Shown: positions 1-8,141 of the stretch, one piece after another
How positions within the stretch are numbered: the first letter of the stretch is position 1
Layout: the number at the start of each line of letters is the position of its first letter
DNA from: Rothia halotolerans
Lineage (GTDB): Bacteria > Actinomycetota > Actinomycetes > Actinomycetales > Micrococcaceae
Assembly: GCF_004136635.1 (NCBI RefSeq)
Contig: NZ_NOIU01000005.1
Location: 177,077-241,076 of the forward strand
Length of the DNA: 64,000 nucleotides
Reading direction: 5' to 3'
Position numbers and translations under genes: made by a program
Notes under the pieces: generated by a model
What the model was told of the DNA's origin: nothing
The model's input: only the letters and a program-made list of their open reading frames with translations
The model's database searches: none

Positions 1-492
1 GCCGAGGAGATCGCGCGACGACTCGTCACCCACCCGGGCGTGCGAGTCGTCAGGCACCCCAGCGTCCCCGGCTCGCGGGACGCCGCGATCGCGGAGCGCG
101 ACTTCCCGCGGGGCACCGGCGCCGTGCTCTCCTTCGAGATCGAGGGGAGCACGGACGACGTCGAGCGCTTCTTCGACTCGCTCCGGCTGTTCAAGCTGGC
201 CGCCAACATCGGCGACGGCCGCTCGATGGCCACTCACCCCGCGTGGACCACCCACTGCCGCCTCACCCCCGAGCTCCGCGAGGCCGGCGAGATCACCGAG
301 CGGACCGTCCGGCTCTCGCTGGGCCGCGAGGACGTCGAGGACCTGTGGGGCGACCTGGCCCGCGCCCTCGACGCCGCGACCCTCCGCCAGGGCCCCGCCG
401 GCGGCACCCGGGGAACCGCCCGGAAGCCTGCCCCGCAGCCCGCGCAGAAGCCCGCCCCGCAGACCGCCCAGAAGGAGGCCGTCCGAGCATGA
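1..492 (+). CDS. O-acetylhomoserine sulfhydrylase-type PLP enzyme, C-terminal part (5' end outside window)
   Basis: The open frame runs in from base 1 and stops at 490-492. It encodes about 163 residues matching the C-terminal domain of Cys/Met-metabolism PLP enzymes of the O-acetylhomoserine aminocarboxypropyltransferase (MetY) type, which make homocysteine from O-acetylhomoserine and sulfide. Visible family blocks are SLRLFKLAANIGDGRSM, THPAWTTH and the closing SLGREDVEDLWGDLARAL. The catalytic lysine region lies upstream of the window. After the conserved end there is an extra tail of about 30 residues rich in Pro, Ala, Gln and Lys (repeats like PAPQPAQK), not typical of the family. The stop overlaps the ATG of the next gene (ATGA), so the two sulfur-assimilation genes are translationally coupled. 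MetY is preferred over MetZ or methionine gamma-lyase from the SLxLF..AxNxGD pattern; the missing N-terminus limits certainty. Confidence 0.85.
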   Translation, partial: AEEIARRLVTHPGVRVVRHPSVPGSRDAAIAERDFPRGTGAVLSFEIEGSTDDVERFFDSLRLFKLAANIGDGRSMATHPAWTTHCRLTPELREAGEITERTVRLSLGREDVEDLWGDLARALDAATLRQGPAGGTRGTARKPAPQPAQKPAPQTAQKEAVRA

Positions 493-1706
493 CCGTCACC
501 GAGAACCTCAGCCCCCGTCCCGACGTCGCCCGGCCCACCGTCCGCCCCGGCTTCCGGACCGCCGCGGTGCACGCCGGGCAGGAGCCCGACCCGCTGACCG
601 GCGCCGTCATCCCGCCGATCTACCAGACCTCCACCTTCACCCAGCCCGGCGTCGAGACCCTGCGCGGCGGGTACGAGTACTCCCGCGGCGGCAACCCCAC
701 CCGGAACGCCCTCGAGGTCCAGCTCGCGGCGCTGGAGGGCGGCGCCCACGGCTTCGCCTTCGCCTCCGGCATCGCCGCGGAGGACGCCCTGCTGCGCTCC
801 ACCCTGCACCCGGGCGACCGCGTGGTCTCCGTCGGCGAGACCTATGGGGGTACGCACCGGCTGCTCAGCCAGCTCTACTCCCGCTGGGACGTGGAGACCG
901 TGTTCGTGGCGACCGACGACGTCGCCGCCCGGGACGCCGCCCTCGCGGACCCCGCGGCCAGGATCGTGTGGCTGGAGTCGCCGACCAACCCGCTGCTGAC
1001 CGTCGTCGACATCGAGGAGTGGGCGCGCGCCGCGCACGCGAACGGCGCGCTGCTCGTCGTGGACAACACCTTCGCATCGCCCGCCCTGCAGACCCCGCTC
1101 GCGCTCGGCGCCGACGCGGTGGTCCACTCGACCACCAAGTACATCGGCGGCCACTCCGACGTCCTGGGCGGCGCCCTGGTGATCGACGACGCCGTCTGGG
1201 AGGACGGCCCCCTGGCCGAGCTGATCCGCTTCCAGCAGTTCGCCGGCGGCGCCGTGGCCGGGCCGCAGGACGCGTTCCTGACGACCCGCGGGCTCAAGAC
1301 GCTCGGGGTCCGGATCCGCCAGCACTGCGAGAACGCGCAGGCGATCGCCGAGTGGCTGACCGGGCAGGACGACGTCGCCCGCGTCTTCTACCCGGGCCTG
1401 CCGGAGCACCCGACCCACGAGCTGGCCTGCCGGCAGATGTCCGGATTCGGCGGGATCGTGACCTTCCAGCTCGAGGGCGGGGAGGCGGCGGCGCGGACGG
1501 TCGCCGAGTCCACGGAGGTCTTCGGGCTCTCGGTGAGCCTGGGCGGCGTCGAGTCGCTGATCTCGCACCCGGCCACCATGACGCACGGGTCGACGCGGGG
1601 GACCCCGGAGGCCCCGCCGCGGGACGTCGTGCGGCTCTCCGCCGGGATCGAGGACGCGGAGGATCTGATCGAGGATCTGGACCGCGCTCTCCGGCGGCTG
1701 CGCTGA
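489..1706 (+). CDS. metB: Cystathionine gamma-synthase (PLP-dependent, MetB family)
   Basis: This 405-residue PLP enzyme belongs to the cystathionine gamma-synthase/lyase group. It joins an activated homoserine to cysteine, giving cystathionine for methionine synthesis. The ATG at 489 overlaps the previous stop, and an AAGGAGG ribosome-binding site lies just upstream. Seen in the protein are the substrate-binding start (TAAVHAGQEPDPLTGAVIPP), YEYSRGGNPTRNALE, the glycine-rich FASGIAAEDALL loop, the LESPTNPLL and VVDNTFASPALQ segments, the lysine-bearing HSTTKYIGGHSDVLGG and the C-terminal VSLGGVESLISHPATMTH. Length is normal for the family. The same fold does gamma-lyase and O-succinylhomoserine sulfhydrylase reactions, so the exact reaction rests on context: adjacency to a MetY-type gene supports the biosynthetic direction. 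Confidence 0.85.
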   Translation: MTVTENLSPRPDVARPTVRPGFRTAAVHAGQEPDPLTGAVIPPIYQTSTFTQPGVETLRGGYEYSRGGNPTRNALEVQLAALEGGAHGFAFASGIAAEDALLRSTLHPGDRVVSVGETYGGTHRLLSQLYSRWDVETVFVATDDVAARDAALADPAARIVWLESPTNPLLTVVDIEEWARAAHANGALLVVDNTFASPALQTPLALGADAVVHSTTKYIGGHSDVLGGALVIDDAVWEDGPLAELIRFQQFAGGAVAGPQDAFLTTRGLKTLGVRIRQHCENAQAIAEWLTGQDDVARVFYPGLPEHPTHELACRQMSGFGGIVTFQLEGGEAAARTVAESTEVFGLSVSLGGVESLISHPATMTHGSTRGTPEAPPRDVVRLSAGIEDAEDLIEDLDRALRRLR

Positions 1707-1932
1707 GAGCCACTGGCATCGGGCGCGCCGAGGCCGGCTGACGTCTGCCGGCGGGCGCGCTGCTCCCGACCCCGGCGGTGCGAGGTATCTCACCGCCGAT
1801 CCCTCCTCTCGCGGGGAATAGCGTCCGGGCCCCTCCGGTTGACCCGGGGGTGCCCGCATCGGCCCGGTTTCCCCGGGCTGCGGTGACGCGGCACGGCCCC
1901 GACACCGACTTCTGGAGAGGAGGGCAGGCAGC

Positions 1933-3174
1933 GTGACGCTCAACAGCCCGATCACGGAGGAAATGACCCGGCAGCTCCCCGTTGTCGACCGATCCCAGCG
2001 CAAGAGCACCCATCTGGGAGCAGCCATCCTGGCCCTCGCCCTCGGCAGCTTCGCCATCGGCATCACCGAGTTCTCCATGATGGGGCTGCTCCAGGAGGCC
2101 GTGACGGATCTGGGCATCGACCTCTCGCAGGGCGGCAACCTGGTGAGCGCGTACGCGCTCGGCGCCGTGGTCGGCGGGCCGCTGCTCTCGGTCGTGGCGG
2201 CGCGCTTCGAGCGGCGCGCCCTCGTCATCTCCCTGCTGGGGCTCTTCGTCCTCGGGCACGCGGTGTCCCTGCTCTCGCCGACCTACGGCATGCTGCTGGC
2301 CGGCCGGTTCCTCTCCGGGCTGCCGCACGGGGCGTACCTGGCCGGTGCGAGCCTCCTGGCCGCAGGCCTCGTCGGCCCGGCCAAGCGGGCCCGGGCGGCC
2401 TCCTGGGTCATGGTCGGGCTCTCGGTGGCCAACGTCGTCGGCGTCCCGGTGGTCACCTGGCTGGGGCAGAACTTCGGCTGGCGGTGGATGCTCGGCGTCG
2501 CGCTGGCGGCCGCTGTCGTCACCGGCGTCATGATCCGCGCCGTGATCCCCGCCCAGAAGGTGGAGGCCTCGGTCTCCATGGGCAACGAGCTCTCCGCGCT
2601 GAAGTCCCCGCGGCTGTGGCTGGGGCTGCTGCTGGCCATCGTCGGGTTCTCCGGAATGTTCGCCCTCTACGCCTACATCTCACCGGTGCTCACCGAGACC
2701 GCCGGACTCGCGCCTGCGATGCTGCCCTTCGCGCTGGCGATCTACGGCCTCGGCATGGTCGTGGGCAACATGCTGGGCGGGCGCCTGGCCGACATCTCGG
2801 TCCTCGGCACCGTCTGCGGCGCCCTGATCACCCTGATGGCCTCCCTGCTGCTGTTCTCCATGACCTCCGACGTGCTGCCCCTGGCCCTGCTGTTCATGAC
2901 GATGGTGGGCATCAGCGGGCAGGCGCTGGCCCCGGCGCTGCAGATGCACCTGATCGACTGCGCCCCGCACGCCCCGCAGATCTCCTCCGCGCTGACCCAT
3001 TCGGCGTTCAACCTGGCCAACGCCTTCGGCGCGTGGTTCGGCGGCGCGGTCATCGGGATCGGCTGGGGTCTGAAGGCCCCCTCGCTGCTGGGCGGGATCG
3101 CCGCTCTGCTGGGTGCCGGGATGGCCGCGGCCATGCTCCTCGCGCAGCGGTCGCGGAAGGCCGCCCGAGCCTGA
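1933..3174 (+). CDS. MFS transporter, DHA1 (drug:H+ antiporter-1) type
   Basis: A 413-residue membrane protein with about 12 hydrophobic segments, in the 12-TM major facilitator family used for drug or sugar efflux across the plasma membrane. The start is GTG at 1933, preceded by a strong GGAGAGGAGG 9 bases upstream. The N-terminus shows LGAAILALALGSFAIGITEF and YALGAVVGGPLLS, characteristic of the YdhP/AraJ/Cml group. The loop 2-3 motif is a loose VAARFERRALV, and the segment-4 motif LSGLPHGAYL is also present. The substrate cannot be read from sequence. The gene stands alone, with its own upstream region and a long GC-rich hairpin after the stop. Confidence 0.85.
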   Translation: MTLNSPITEEMTRQLPVVDRSQRKSTHLGAAILALALGSFAIGITEFSMMGLLQEAVTDLGIDLSQGGNLVSAYALGAVVGGPLLSVVAARFERRALVISLLGLFVLGHAVSLLSPTYGMLLAGRFLSGLPHGAYLAGASLLAAGLVGPAKRARAASWVMVGLSVANVVGVPVVTWLGQNFGWRWMLGVALAAAVVTGVMIRAVIPAQKVEASVSMGNELSALKSPRLWLGLLLAIVGFSGMFALYAYISPVLTETAGLAPAMLPFALAIYGLGMVVGNMLGGRLADISVLGTVCGALITLMASLLLFSMTSDVLPLALLFMTMVGISGQALAPALQMHLIDCAPHAPQISSALTHSAFNLANAFGAWFGGAVIGIGWGLKAPSLLGGIAALLGAGMAAAMLLAQRSRKAARA

Positions 3175-3205
3175 CCCCAGGCGCCCGGCGGCGCCTCCTT
3201 CTCCC

Positions 3206-3255
3206 ACGACGTCGCCCGTCCCGCCCGGAAGCCCGGGTGGGGCGGGCGACGTCGT
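3206..3255 (+). terminator. Long GC-rich hairpin after the MFS gene
   Basis: ACGACGTCGCCCG at 3206-3218 is complementary to CGGGCGACGTCGT at 3243-3255. The inner bases continue the pairing imperfectly around CCGG/CCCGGG. There is no clear T-run. It lies 31 bases after the MFS stop and is the likely transcription end. Confidence 0.55.
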
Positions 3256-4489
3256 CGTATCGGAGCTCCTCGGCGCGGGGCATCCTCGGGTTCGCAGGAT
3301 TCGGTACGTGTTCCGCGATCCTGAATGCTGTCTCGGACGTCGGACAGGCTTCCCTCCCGTTCCTCCCTCTGCGCCTATCGGCAGCCGTGGTGGCCGGGAG
3401 GGGATAAGAGACATGATGCATACGGGATCGATATATCGGACTGACGCTCCGGCGTGGATGAGGAGCGTGCTCCGGGCGTCCGGAGTGAGTGACGAGTCGA
3501 TAGCGTACGGGGTACGGAGCGTCATCACCGGGGCATGCGATGAATATGCGCGAGCACTGCCGGGCGGAGCGGGTTTTAACGCTGAGCGCTGGCTGTGAGA
3601 CCTATCTAACAAATGTTCAGGAAGAATGTTCTCCTCCTCGAGAACACGGGCGGGAGGGACATCGGGCCCGCGCCGTCGGCAGCGGCCCGGAGTTGGACGA
3701 CGCCGCTCGATGACGCTGCGAACCCCGGCCTCCGCGGAGGTGCAGGGATTATGGGAGCTCCGGCCGACGCCGTCCATCGGCTTTCTCGAAACATGAGATC
3801 GAGCTGTCTTCCGCAGGCGTGAGGCTACGGCCGCCGGACGTCATGAGGTGGAGACGAGCGAAGCATGTTCACACACCGATAAAACATTGTTCGGTATGTC
3901 TTATGTTATGCGACCTGAAGCCTCTTATGTTTTATTTACGTGAATGTTGTTCCCACCCCGCTCGCAATGAAATATATGCATTAAGCGTTTCTTGAGGACG
4001 CTCGGATTGTTCGATATCCCTACTGAGGGTGACCGTGAAAATCGGAGGATCCTTCAACTTTGTTGAGTCTCCAGCCGTCAACTTCTCACCGTGAGTCGAT
4101 CCACGAAGCGTCGCTCCGCCTGCGCTGACCCTCCTGTCATCCCATTCCTCCTAGTGAGAGCAGCCCCAGTTCAATGCAGAGGGCGACGGGTGCCACCCCT
4201 GCTCGCTCCGGTAAGTCGAGAGGCCGACTCTTTTCCCGCGTTACCGCATCGAAACAAACGACGTCTACGCTTCTGAGGCGTGGCCGGTTCAGTCACTGCT
4301 CGGTCAGGGGCCTCGTGCCGCACGCCATACGAATCCGAAGGTCGGCGCATGGCTCTCCTCGTCGCCCTTGCGTAGTCCACCTCACAATGCAGTACTATTG
4401 ATTACCTGTGACCGCGATCACCGGGTATTCTCGGCGGTCACCGAGCATCCTCACCCATCAATCCACTCGTGAGAAGACGGAGATCCTCG
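3256..4489. other. 1.2-kb AT-richer stretch with no convincing gene
   Basis: No frame here has the third-position GC bias of the neighbouring genes. The longest open frames (3113-3598 and 3613-3822 on +) have no recognisable protein. Base composition falls sharply between about 3850 and 4080, where AT-rich runs such as TTATGTTTTATTTACG occur. Visible structure includes an inverted repeat TGTTCTC/GAGAACA at 3627-3646, several AATGTTC or ATGTTC words near 3614, 3626 and 3867, and an 8-bp inverted repeat GTGACCGC/GCGGTCAC at 4408-4441 just upstream of the substrate-binding-protein gene. A possible weak -10 (TACTAT, 4393-4398) precedes that repeat. The stretch probably contains the peptide-transport promoter and decayed or foreign DNA. 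Confidence 0.5.
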
Positions 4490-6115
4490 ATGCGAACGAG
4501 AAGAATTATGACGATCACGGCCGGCGTCAGCGCCGCCGCCCTGCTGCTCTCAGGATGCGGCGGCGGAGGCGACGACGGCGGCGGCAGCGGTGGCGGAGAC
4601 GGCGACATGATCATCAACGCCCGCGGCCTCGAGCCTCAGAACCCACTGATCCCCACCTCCACCAACGAGGTCGGCGGCGGACGCATCGTGGACCTGCTCT
4701 ACGCCGGCCTGGTCTCCTACACCTCCGAGGGCGAGACCGAGATGGAGGTCGCCGACTCGATCGAGTCCGAGGACAACAAGACCTGGACCGTCAAGCTCAA
4801 GGACGGCTGGACCTTCTCCGACGGCTCGGCCGTGACCGCGAACTCCTTCGTCGACGCCTGGAACTACGGCGCGGATCCCGAGAACGCGCAGCTCGGCGCG
4901 TACTTCTTCTACCCCATCGAGGGCACCACCGACGACGGCACCTTCGAGGAGGGCGCCGACGGCATCTCCGGCCTGAACGTCGAGGACGACTCGACCTTCA
5001 CCGTCACGCTGAAGGACCCCGCCTCCGACTTCCCGGACCGCCTGGGCTACTCCAGCTACTTCCCGCTCCCCGAGGCCGCCTTCGACGACCCCGAGGCATT
5101 CGGCGAGGCGCCGATCGGCAACGGCCCCTACACCCTGGACGGCTGGGACCACGACACCGAGGCCCGCCTGCTGGCCAACGACGACTACGACGGCAACCGC
5201 GACCCCCAGAACGACGGCGTGACCTTCAAGTTCTACACGGACCCCGACGCCGCCTACACCGACGTCCAGTCCGGCGTCCTCGACGTCCTGGACGAGGTCC
5301 CCACCAGCGCGATCTCCACCTTCACCACCGACGACCAGCTCCAGGCCTTCAACGACCCGGGCCCCATCAGCACCAACGTCACCATCCCGGACTCGCTCGA
5401 GCACTTCGGCGACGACGAGGAGGGCAAGCTGCGCCGCCAGGCGATCTCGCACGCCATCGACCGCGGCGAGATCACCTCGCAGATCTTCGACGACACCTAC
5501 TCCCCGGCCACCGACTTCTCCTCCCCGGTGATGCCCGACTACTCGGACGACATCGAGGGCAGCGACGTCCTGGACTTCGATCCCGAGAAGGCCCGTGACC
5601 TGTGGAACCAGGCCAATCAGATCAGCGACTTCGACGGCACCTTCGAGGTCTCCTTCAACGCCGACGGCTCGGGCAACGCCGAGTGGGTCGAGGCCGTGAC
5701 CAACCAGCTGCGCGAGAACCTCCAGATCAGCGCCGAGCCCAAGCCCTTCGCGACCTTCGGCGAGTACCGCGAGCTGATCACCAACCGGAGCATCGGCACC
5801 GCCTTCCGCTCCGGCTGGCAGCCCGACTACCCCTCCGTGTACAACTACCTGGCCGCGGTCTTCGGCACCGGCGCCGGATCCAACGACGGCGACTACTCCA
5901 ACCCGGACTTCGACGCCGCCCTGGTCCGCGCCGCCAGCTCCCAGGACGAGGACGAGCGGAAGGACGCCCTGAACGAGGCGCAGACCATCCTCTTCGAGGA
6001 CCTGCCGGCCATCCCGCTGTGGGACCGCAACTCCTACGGCGTCGCCGCCCAGGGCATCGAGGGCGTGGAGATGAACTGGCAGGCCCAGCCGACGTACCAC
6101 ACCATCACCAAGTAA
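4490..6115 (+). CDS. Peptide/oligopeptide ABC transporter substrate-binding lipoprotein (SBP family 5)
   Basis: A 541-residue extracytoplasmic binding protein that delivers peptides to the permease encoded downstream. I start it at ATG 4490 because GGAG sits 7 bases upstream; a GTG at 4469 would only add residues ahead of the signal peptide. The signal peptide runs from MRTRRIMTITAG to LLLSGC, with the lipidated Cys at residue 23 followed by a Gly/Asp-rich linker. Family 5 features include LEPQNPLIP near the mature start, the KDGWTFSDG..VTANSFVDAWNY block, IGNGPYTLDGWDHD and IPLWDRNSYGV. The mature protein is notably rich in Asp. A strong hairpin follows the stop, so this gene is probably transcribed more than the permease genes. 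Confidence 0.93.
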   Translation: MRTRRIMTITAGVSAAALLLSGCGGGGDDGGGSGGGDGDMIINARGLEPQNPLIPTSTNEVGGGRIVDLLYAGLVSYTSEGETEMEVADSIESEDNKTWTVKLKDGWTFSDGSAVTANSFVDAWNYGADPENAQLGAYFFYPIEGTTDDGTFEEGADGISGLNVEDDSTFTVTLKDPASDFPDRLGYSSYFPLPEAAFDDPEAFGEAPIGNGPYTLDGWDHDTEARLLANDDYDGNRDPQNDGVTFKFYTDPDAAYTDVQSGVLDVLDEVPTSAISTFTTDDQLQAFNDPGPISTNVTIPDSLEHFGDDEEGKLRRQAISHAIDRGEITSQIFDDTYSPATDFSSPVMPDYSDDIEGSDVLDFDPEKARDLWNQANQISDFDGTFEVSFNADGSGNAEWVEAVTNQLRENLQISAEPKPFATFGEYRELITNRSIGTAFRSGWQPDYPSVYNYLAAVFGTGAGSNDGDYSNPDFDAALVRAASSQDEDERKDALNEAQTILFEDLPAIPLWDRNSYGVAAQGIEGVEMNWQAQPTYHTITK

Positions 6116-6129
6116 CGCCCGACCCAGGG

Positions 6130-6161
6130 GCCCGCGGCCGGGGCTTTCCCCGGCCGCGGGC
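6130..6161 (+). terminator. Perfect 14-bp hairpin between the binding-protein and permease genes
   Basis: GCCCGCGGCCGGGG (6130-6143) and its exact complement (6148-6161) surround a CTTT loop. It sits 14 bases after the binding-protein stop inside an otherwise co-directional operon. It is probably a partial terminator or 3'-end stabiliser that raises binding protein over permease. Confidence 0.7.
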
Positions 6162-6247
6162 TCCCTCCCCGCTCTCCGGCGCCGCGGCCCGAGCCGCATC
6201 CGCTCGCTCCGGCCCGCCCCGCCGCTCCTCACGGAGGTTCATCAACT

Positions 6248-7174
6248 GTGTGGCGCTACATTGCCCGAAGGCTGCTCCAGACCATCCCCGTGGTCCTGGG
6301 CTCCACTCTCCTCATCTACGCGATGGTCTTCCTCCAGCCCGGAGACCCCATCGTCGCCCTCTTCGGCGAGAAGCCGGTGTCCGAGGCCACCCGCGCGCAG
6401 CTCATGGCGCAGTACAACCTCGACCAGCCGTTCATCGTCCAGTGGTTGCTCTTCCTCAAGGGCGCGCTCGTCGGGGATTTCGGCATCGCCTACTCCGGCC
6501 AGCCCGTCTCCGAGCTGATCGCACGGGCCCTGCCGGTCACCTTCCAGCTCGCGGTGATGGCCCTGATCTTCGAGGCCGTCCTGGGCGTCGTCGCCGGCTT
6601 CTACGCCGGCCTGCGCCGCGGCAAGATCTTCGACTCGACCATGCTGGTGGTCTCGCTGATCGTGATCGCGGTCCCGATCTTCGTCCTCGGCTTCATGATG
6701 CAGCTGGTCTTCGGCATCCAGCTCCAATGGGTGCCGGCCACGGTGGGCAGCAACACCTCGTTCACCAACATGATCCTGCCGGCCCTGGTGCTGGGCCTGG
6801 TCTCCTTCGCCTACGTGCTGAGGCTGACCCGCACCTCCGTCATCGAGAACCTGACCGCCGACCACGTCCGCACGGCCCGCGCCCACGGCGTCCCGGACGG
6901 CATGGTCAACCGGCGGCACGTGCTGCGCAACTCGATGATCCCCGTGGTGACCTTCCTGGGCGCCGACCTGGGCGCGCTCATGGCGGGCGCGGTGGTCACG
7001 GAGGGCATCTTCAACATCAACGGCATCGGGAACCTGGCGTACCAGGCGATCCTGCGCGGTGAGAACCCCACCGTCGTCTCCGTGGTGACGGTCATGGTGA
7101 TCATCTACGTGGTGACCAGCCTGCTCGTCGACCTGCTCTACGCCGTGCTCGACCCGAGGATTCGTTATGCCTGA
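6248..7174 (+). CDS. Peptide ABC transporter permease, DppB/OppB type
   Basis: A 308-residue inner-membrane permease with about six membrane segments that forms half of the peptide channel. The start is GTG 6248 (VWRYIARRLLQTIPV), with CGGAGG about 10 bases upstream. The N-terminal RRLLQTIPVVLGSTLLIY and the EAA loop near residues 210-230 (TARAHGVPDGMVNRRHVLRNSM) are the DppB signatures that contact the ATPase. The stop overlaps the ATG of the next permease by 8 bases. Length is normal. Confidence 0.93.
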   Translation: MWRYIARRLLQTIPVVLGSTLLIYAMVFLQPGDPIVALFGEKPVSEATRAQLMAQYNLDQPFIVQWLLFLKGALVGDFGIAYSGQPVSELIARALPVTFQLAVMALIFEAVLGVVAGFYAGLRRGKIFDSTMLVVSLIVIAVPIFVLGFMMQLVFGIQLQWVPATVGSNTSFTNMILPALVLGLVSFAYVLRLTRTSVIENLTADHVRTARAHGVPDGMVNRRHVLRNSMIPVVTFLGADLGALMAGAVVTEGIFNINGIGNLAYQAILRGENPTVVSVVTVMVIIYVVTSLLVDLLYAVLDPRIRYA

Positions 7175-8141
7175 GACCACCTCACTCCCGGGGCAGACGC
7201 ACTTCGTCGCCCCCTCCTCCGAGACGCCGCTGCAGGCCACCGGCATGGTGGACACCAGCGCCCCGCCCGAAGGCCAGTGGAAGGAGGCGTGGAAGGTCCT
7301 GCGCCGCAACTGGCTCTTCTGGGTCTCCGCCATCCTGCTGCTGTTCATCCTCGTGGTGGTGTGCTTCCCCGGCCTGTTCACCGGCGTCGACCCGCGCCAG
7401 TCGATGCTCTCGAAGAGCCTCCAGGGGCCGCAGTCCGGGCACCCGTTCGGCTTCGACAAGCAGGGGTACGACGTGTACTCCCGCGTGGTCTACGGGGCTC
7501 GCGCCTCCGTCGTCGTCGGCCTGCTGACCACCGTCATCGTGACCGTCATCGGGCTGTTCACGGGCGCCGTCGCCGGCTTCTTCGGACGCTGGGTGGACGC
7601 GCTGGTCTCCCGCATCGCGGACATCTTCTTCGCGATCCCGCTGCTGCTGGCCGCGATCGTCGGGCTCTCCGCGCTGAACAACGTCTGGCCGGACCGGGGC
7701 TACTGGGGCGGCGTGCTCGCGGTGGTCTTCGCCCTGGCGGCGTTCGGCTGGCCGCAGGTCACCAGGATCGCCCGCGGCGCCGTGCTGGAGATCCGGGGGC
7801 TGGAGTTCGTCGACGCCTCGCGGGCCATCGGGGCCTCGAAGTGGCGGAACCTGTTCTCCCACATCATCCCGAACTCGCTGGCGCCGGTGATCGTCACGGC
7901 CACCGTCTCCCTGGGCGTCTACATCGTCGCCGAGGCGACCCTGTCCTTCCTGGGCATCGGCCTGCCGCCGAGCATCGTCTCCTGGGGCAACGACATCGCC
8001 GCGGCCCAGAGCCAGGTGCGCTCCGGCGACAACCTCCACGTCCTGTTCGCCCCCGCCGGCGCGCTCGCCGTCACCGTCCTGAGCTTCATGCTCCTGGGCG
8101 ACGCCGTGCGCGATGCGCTCGACCCGAAAGCGAGGAAGTGA
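7167..8141 (+). CDS. Peptide ABC transporter permease, DppC/OppC type
   Basis: A 324-residue partner permease. An N-terminal cytoplasmic stretch of about 45 residues leads into the first membrane helix (WLFWVSAILLLFILVVV). The GxDxxGxDxxSR-like block HPFGFDKQGYDVYSRVVYG and the EAA loop ASRAIGASKWRNLFSHIIPN place it in the OppC/DppC family. It overlaps the upstream permease (8 bases) and the downstream ATPase gene (1 base), so all three are made together. Confidence 0.93.
   Translation: MPETTSLPGQTHFVAPSSETPLQATGMVDTSAPPEGQWKEAWKVLRRNWLFWVSAILLLFILVVVCFPGLFTGVDPRQSMLSKSLQGPQSGHPFGFDKQGYDVYSRVVYGARASVVVGLLTTVIVTVIGLFTGAVAGFFGRWVDALVSRIADIFFAIPLLLAAIVGLSALNNVWPDRGYWGGVLAVVFALAAFGWPQVTRIARGAVLEIRGLEFVDASRAIGASKWRNLFSHIIPNSLAPVIVTATVSLGVYIVAEATLSFLGIGLPPSIVSWGNDIAAAQSQVRSGDNLHVLFAPAGALAVTVLSFMLLGDAVRDALDPKARK

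Noticed and set aside
3113..3598. Open frame of 161 codons after the MFS gene
   Set aside because: It begins inside the MFS gene, crosses the terminator hairpin and has no family or coding bias.
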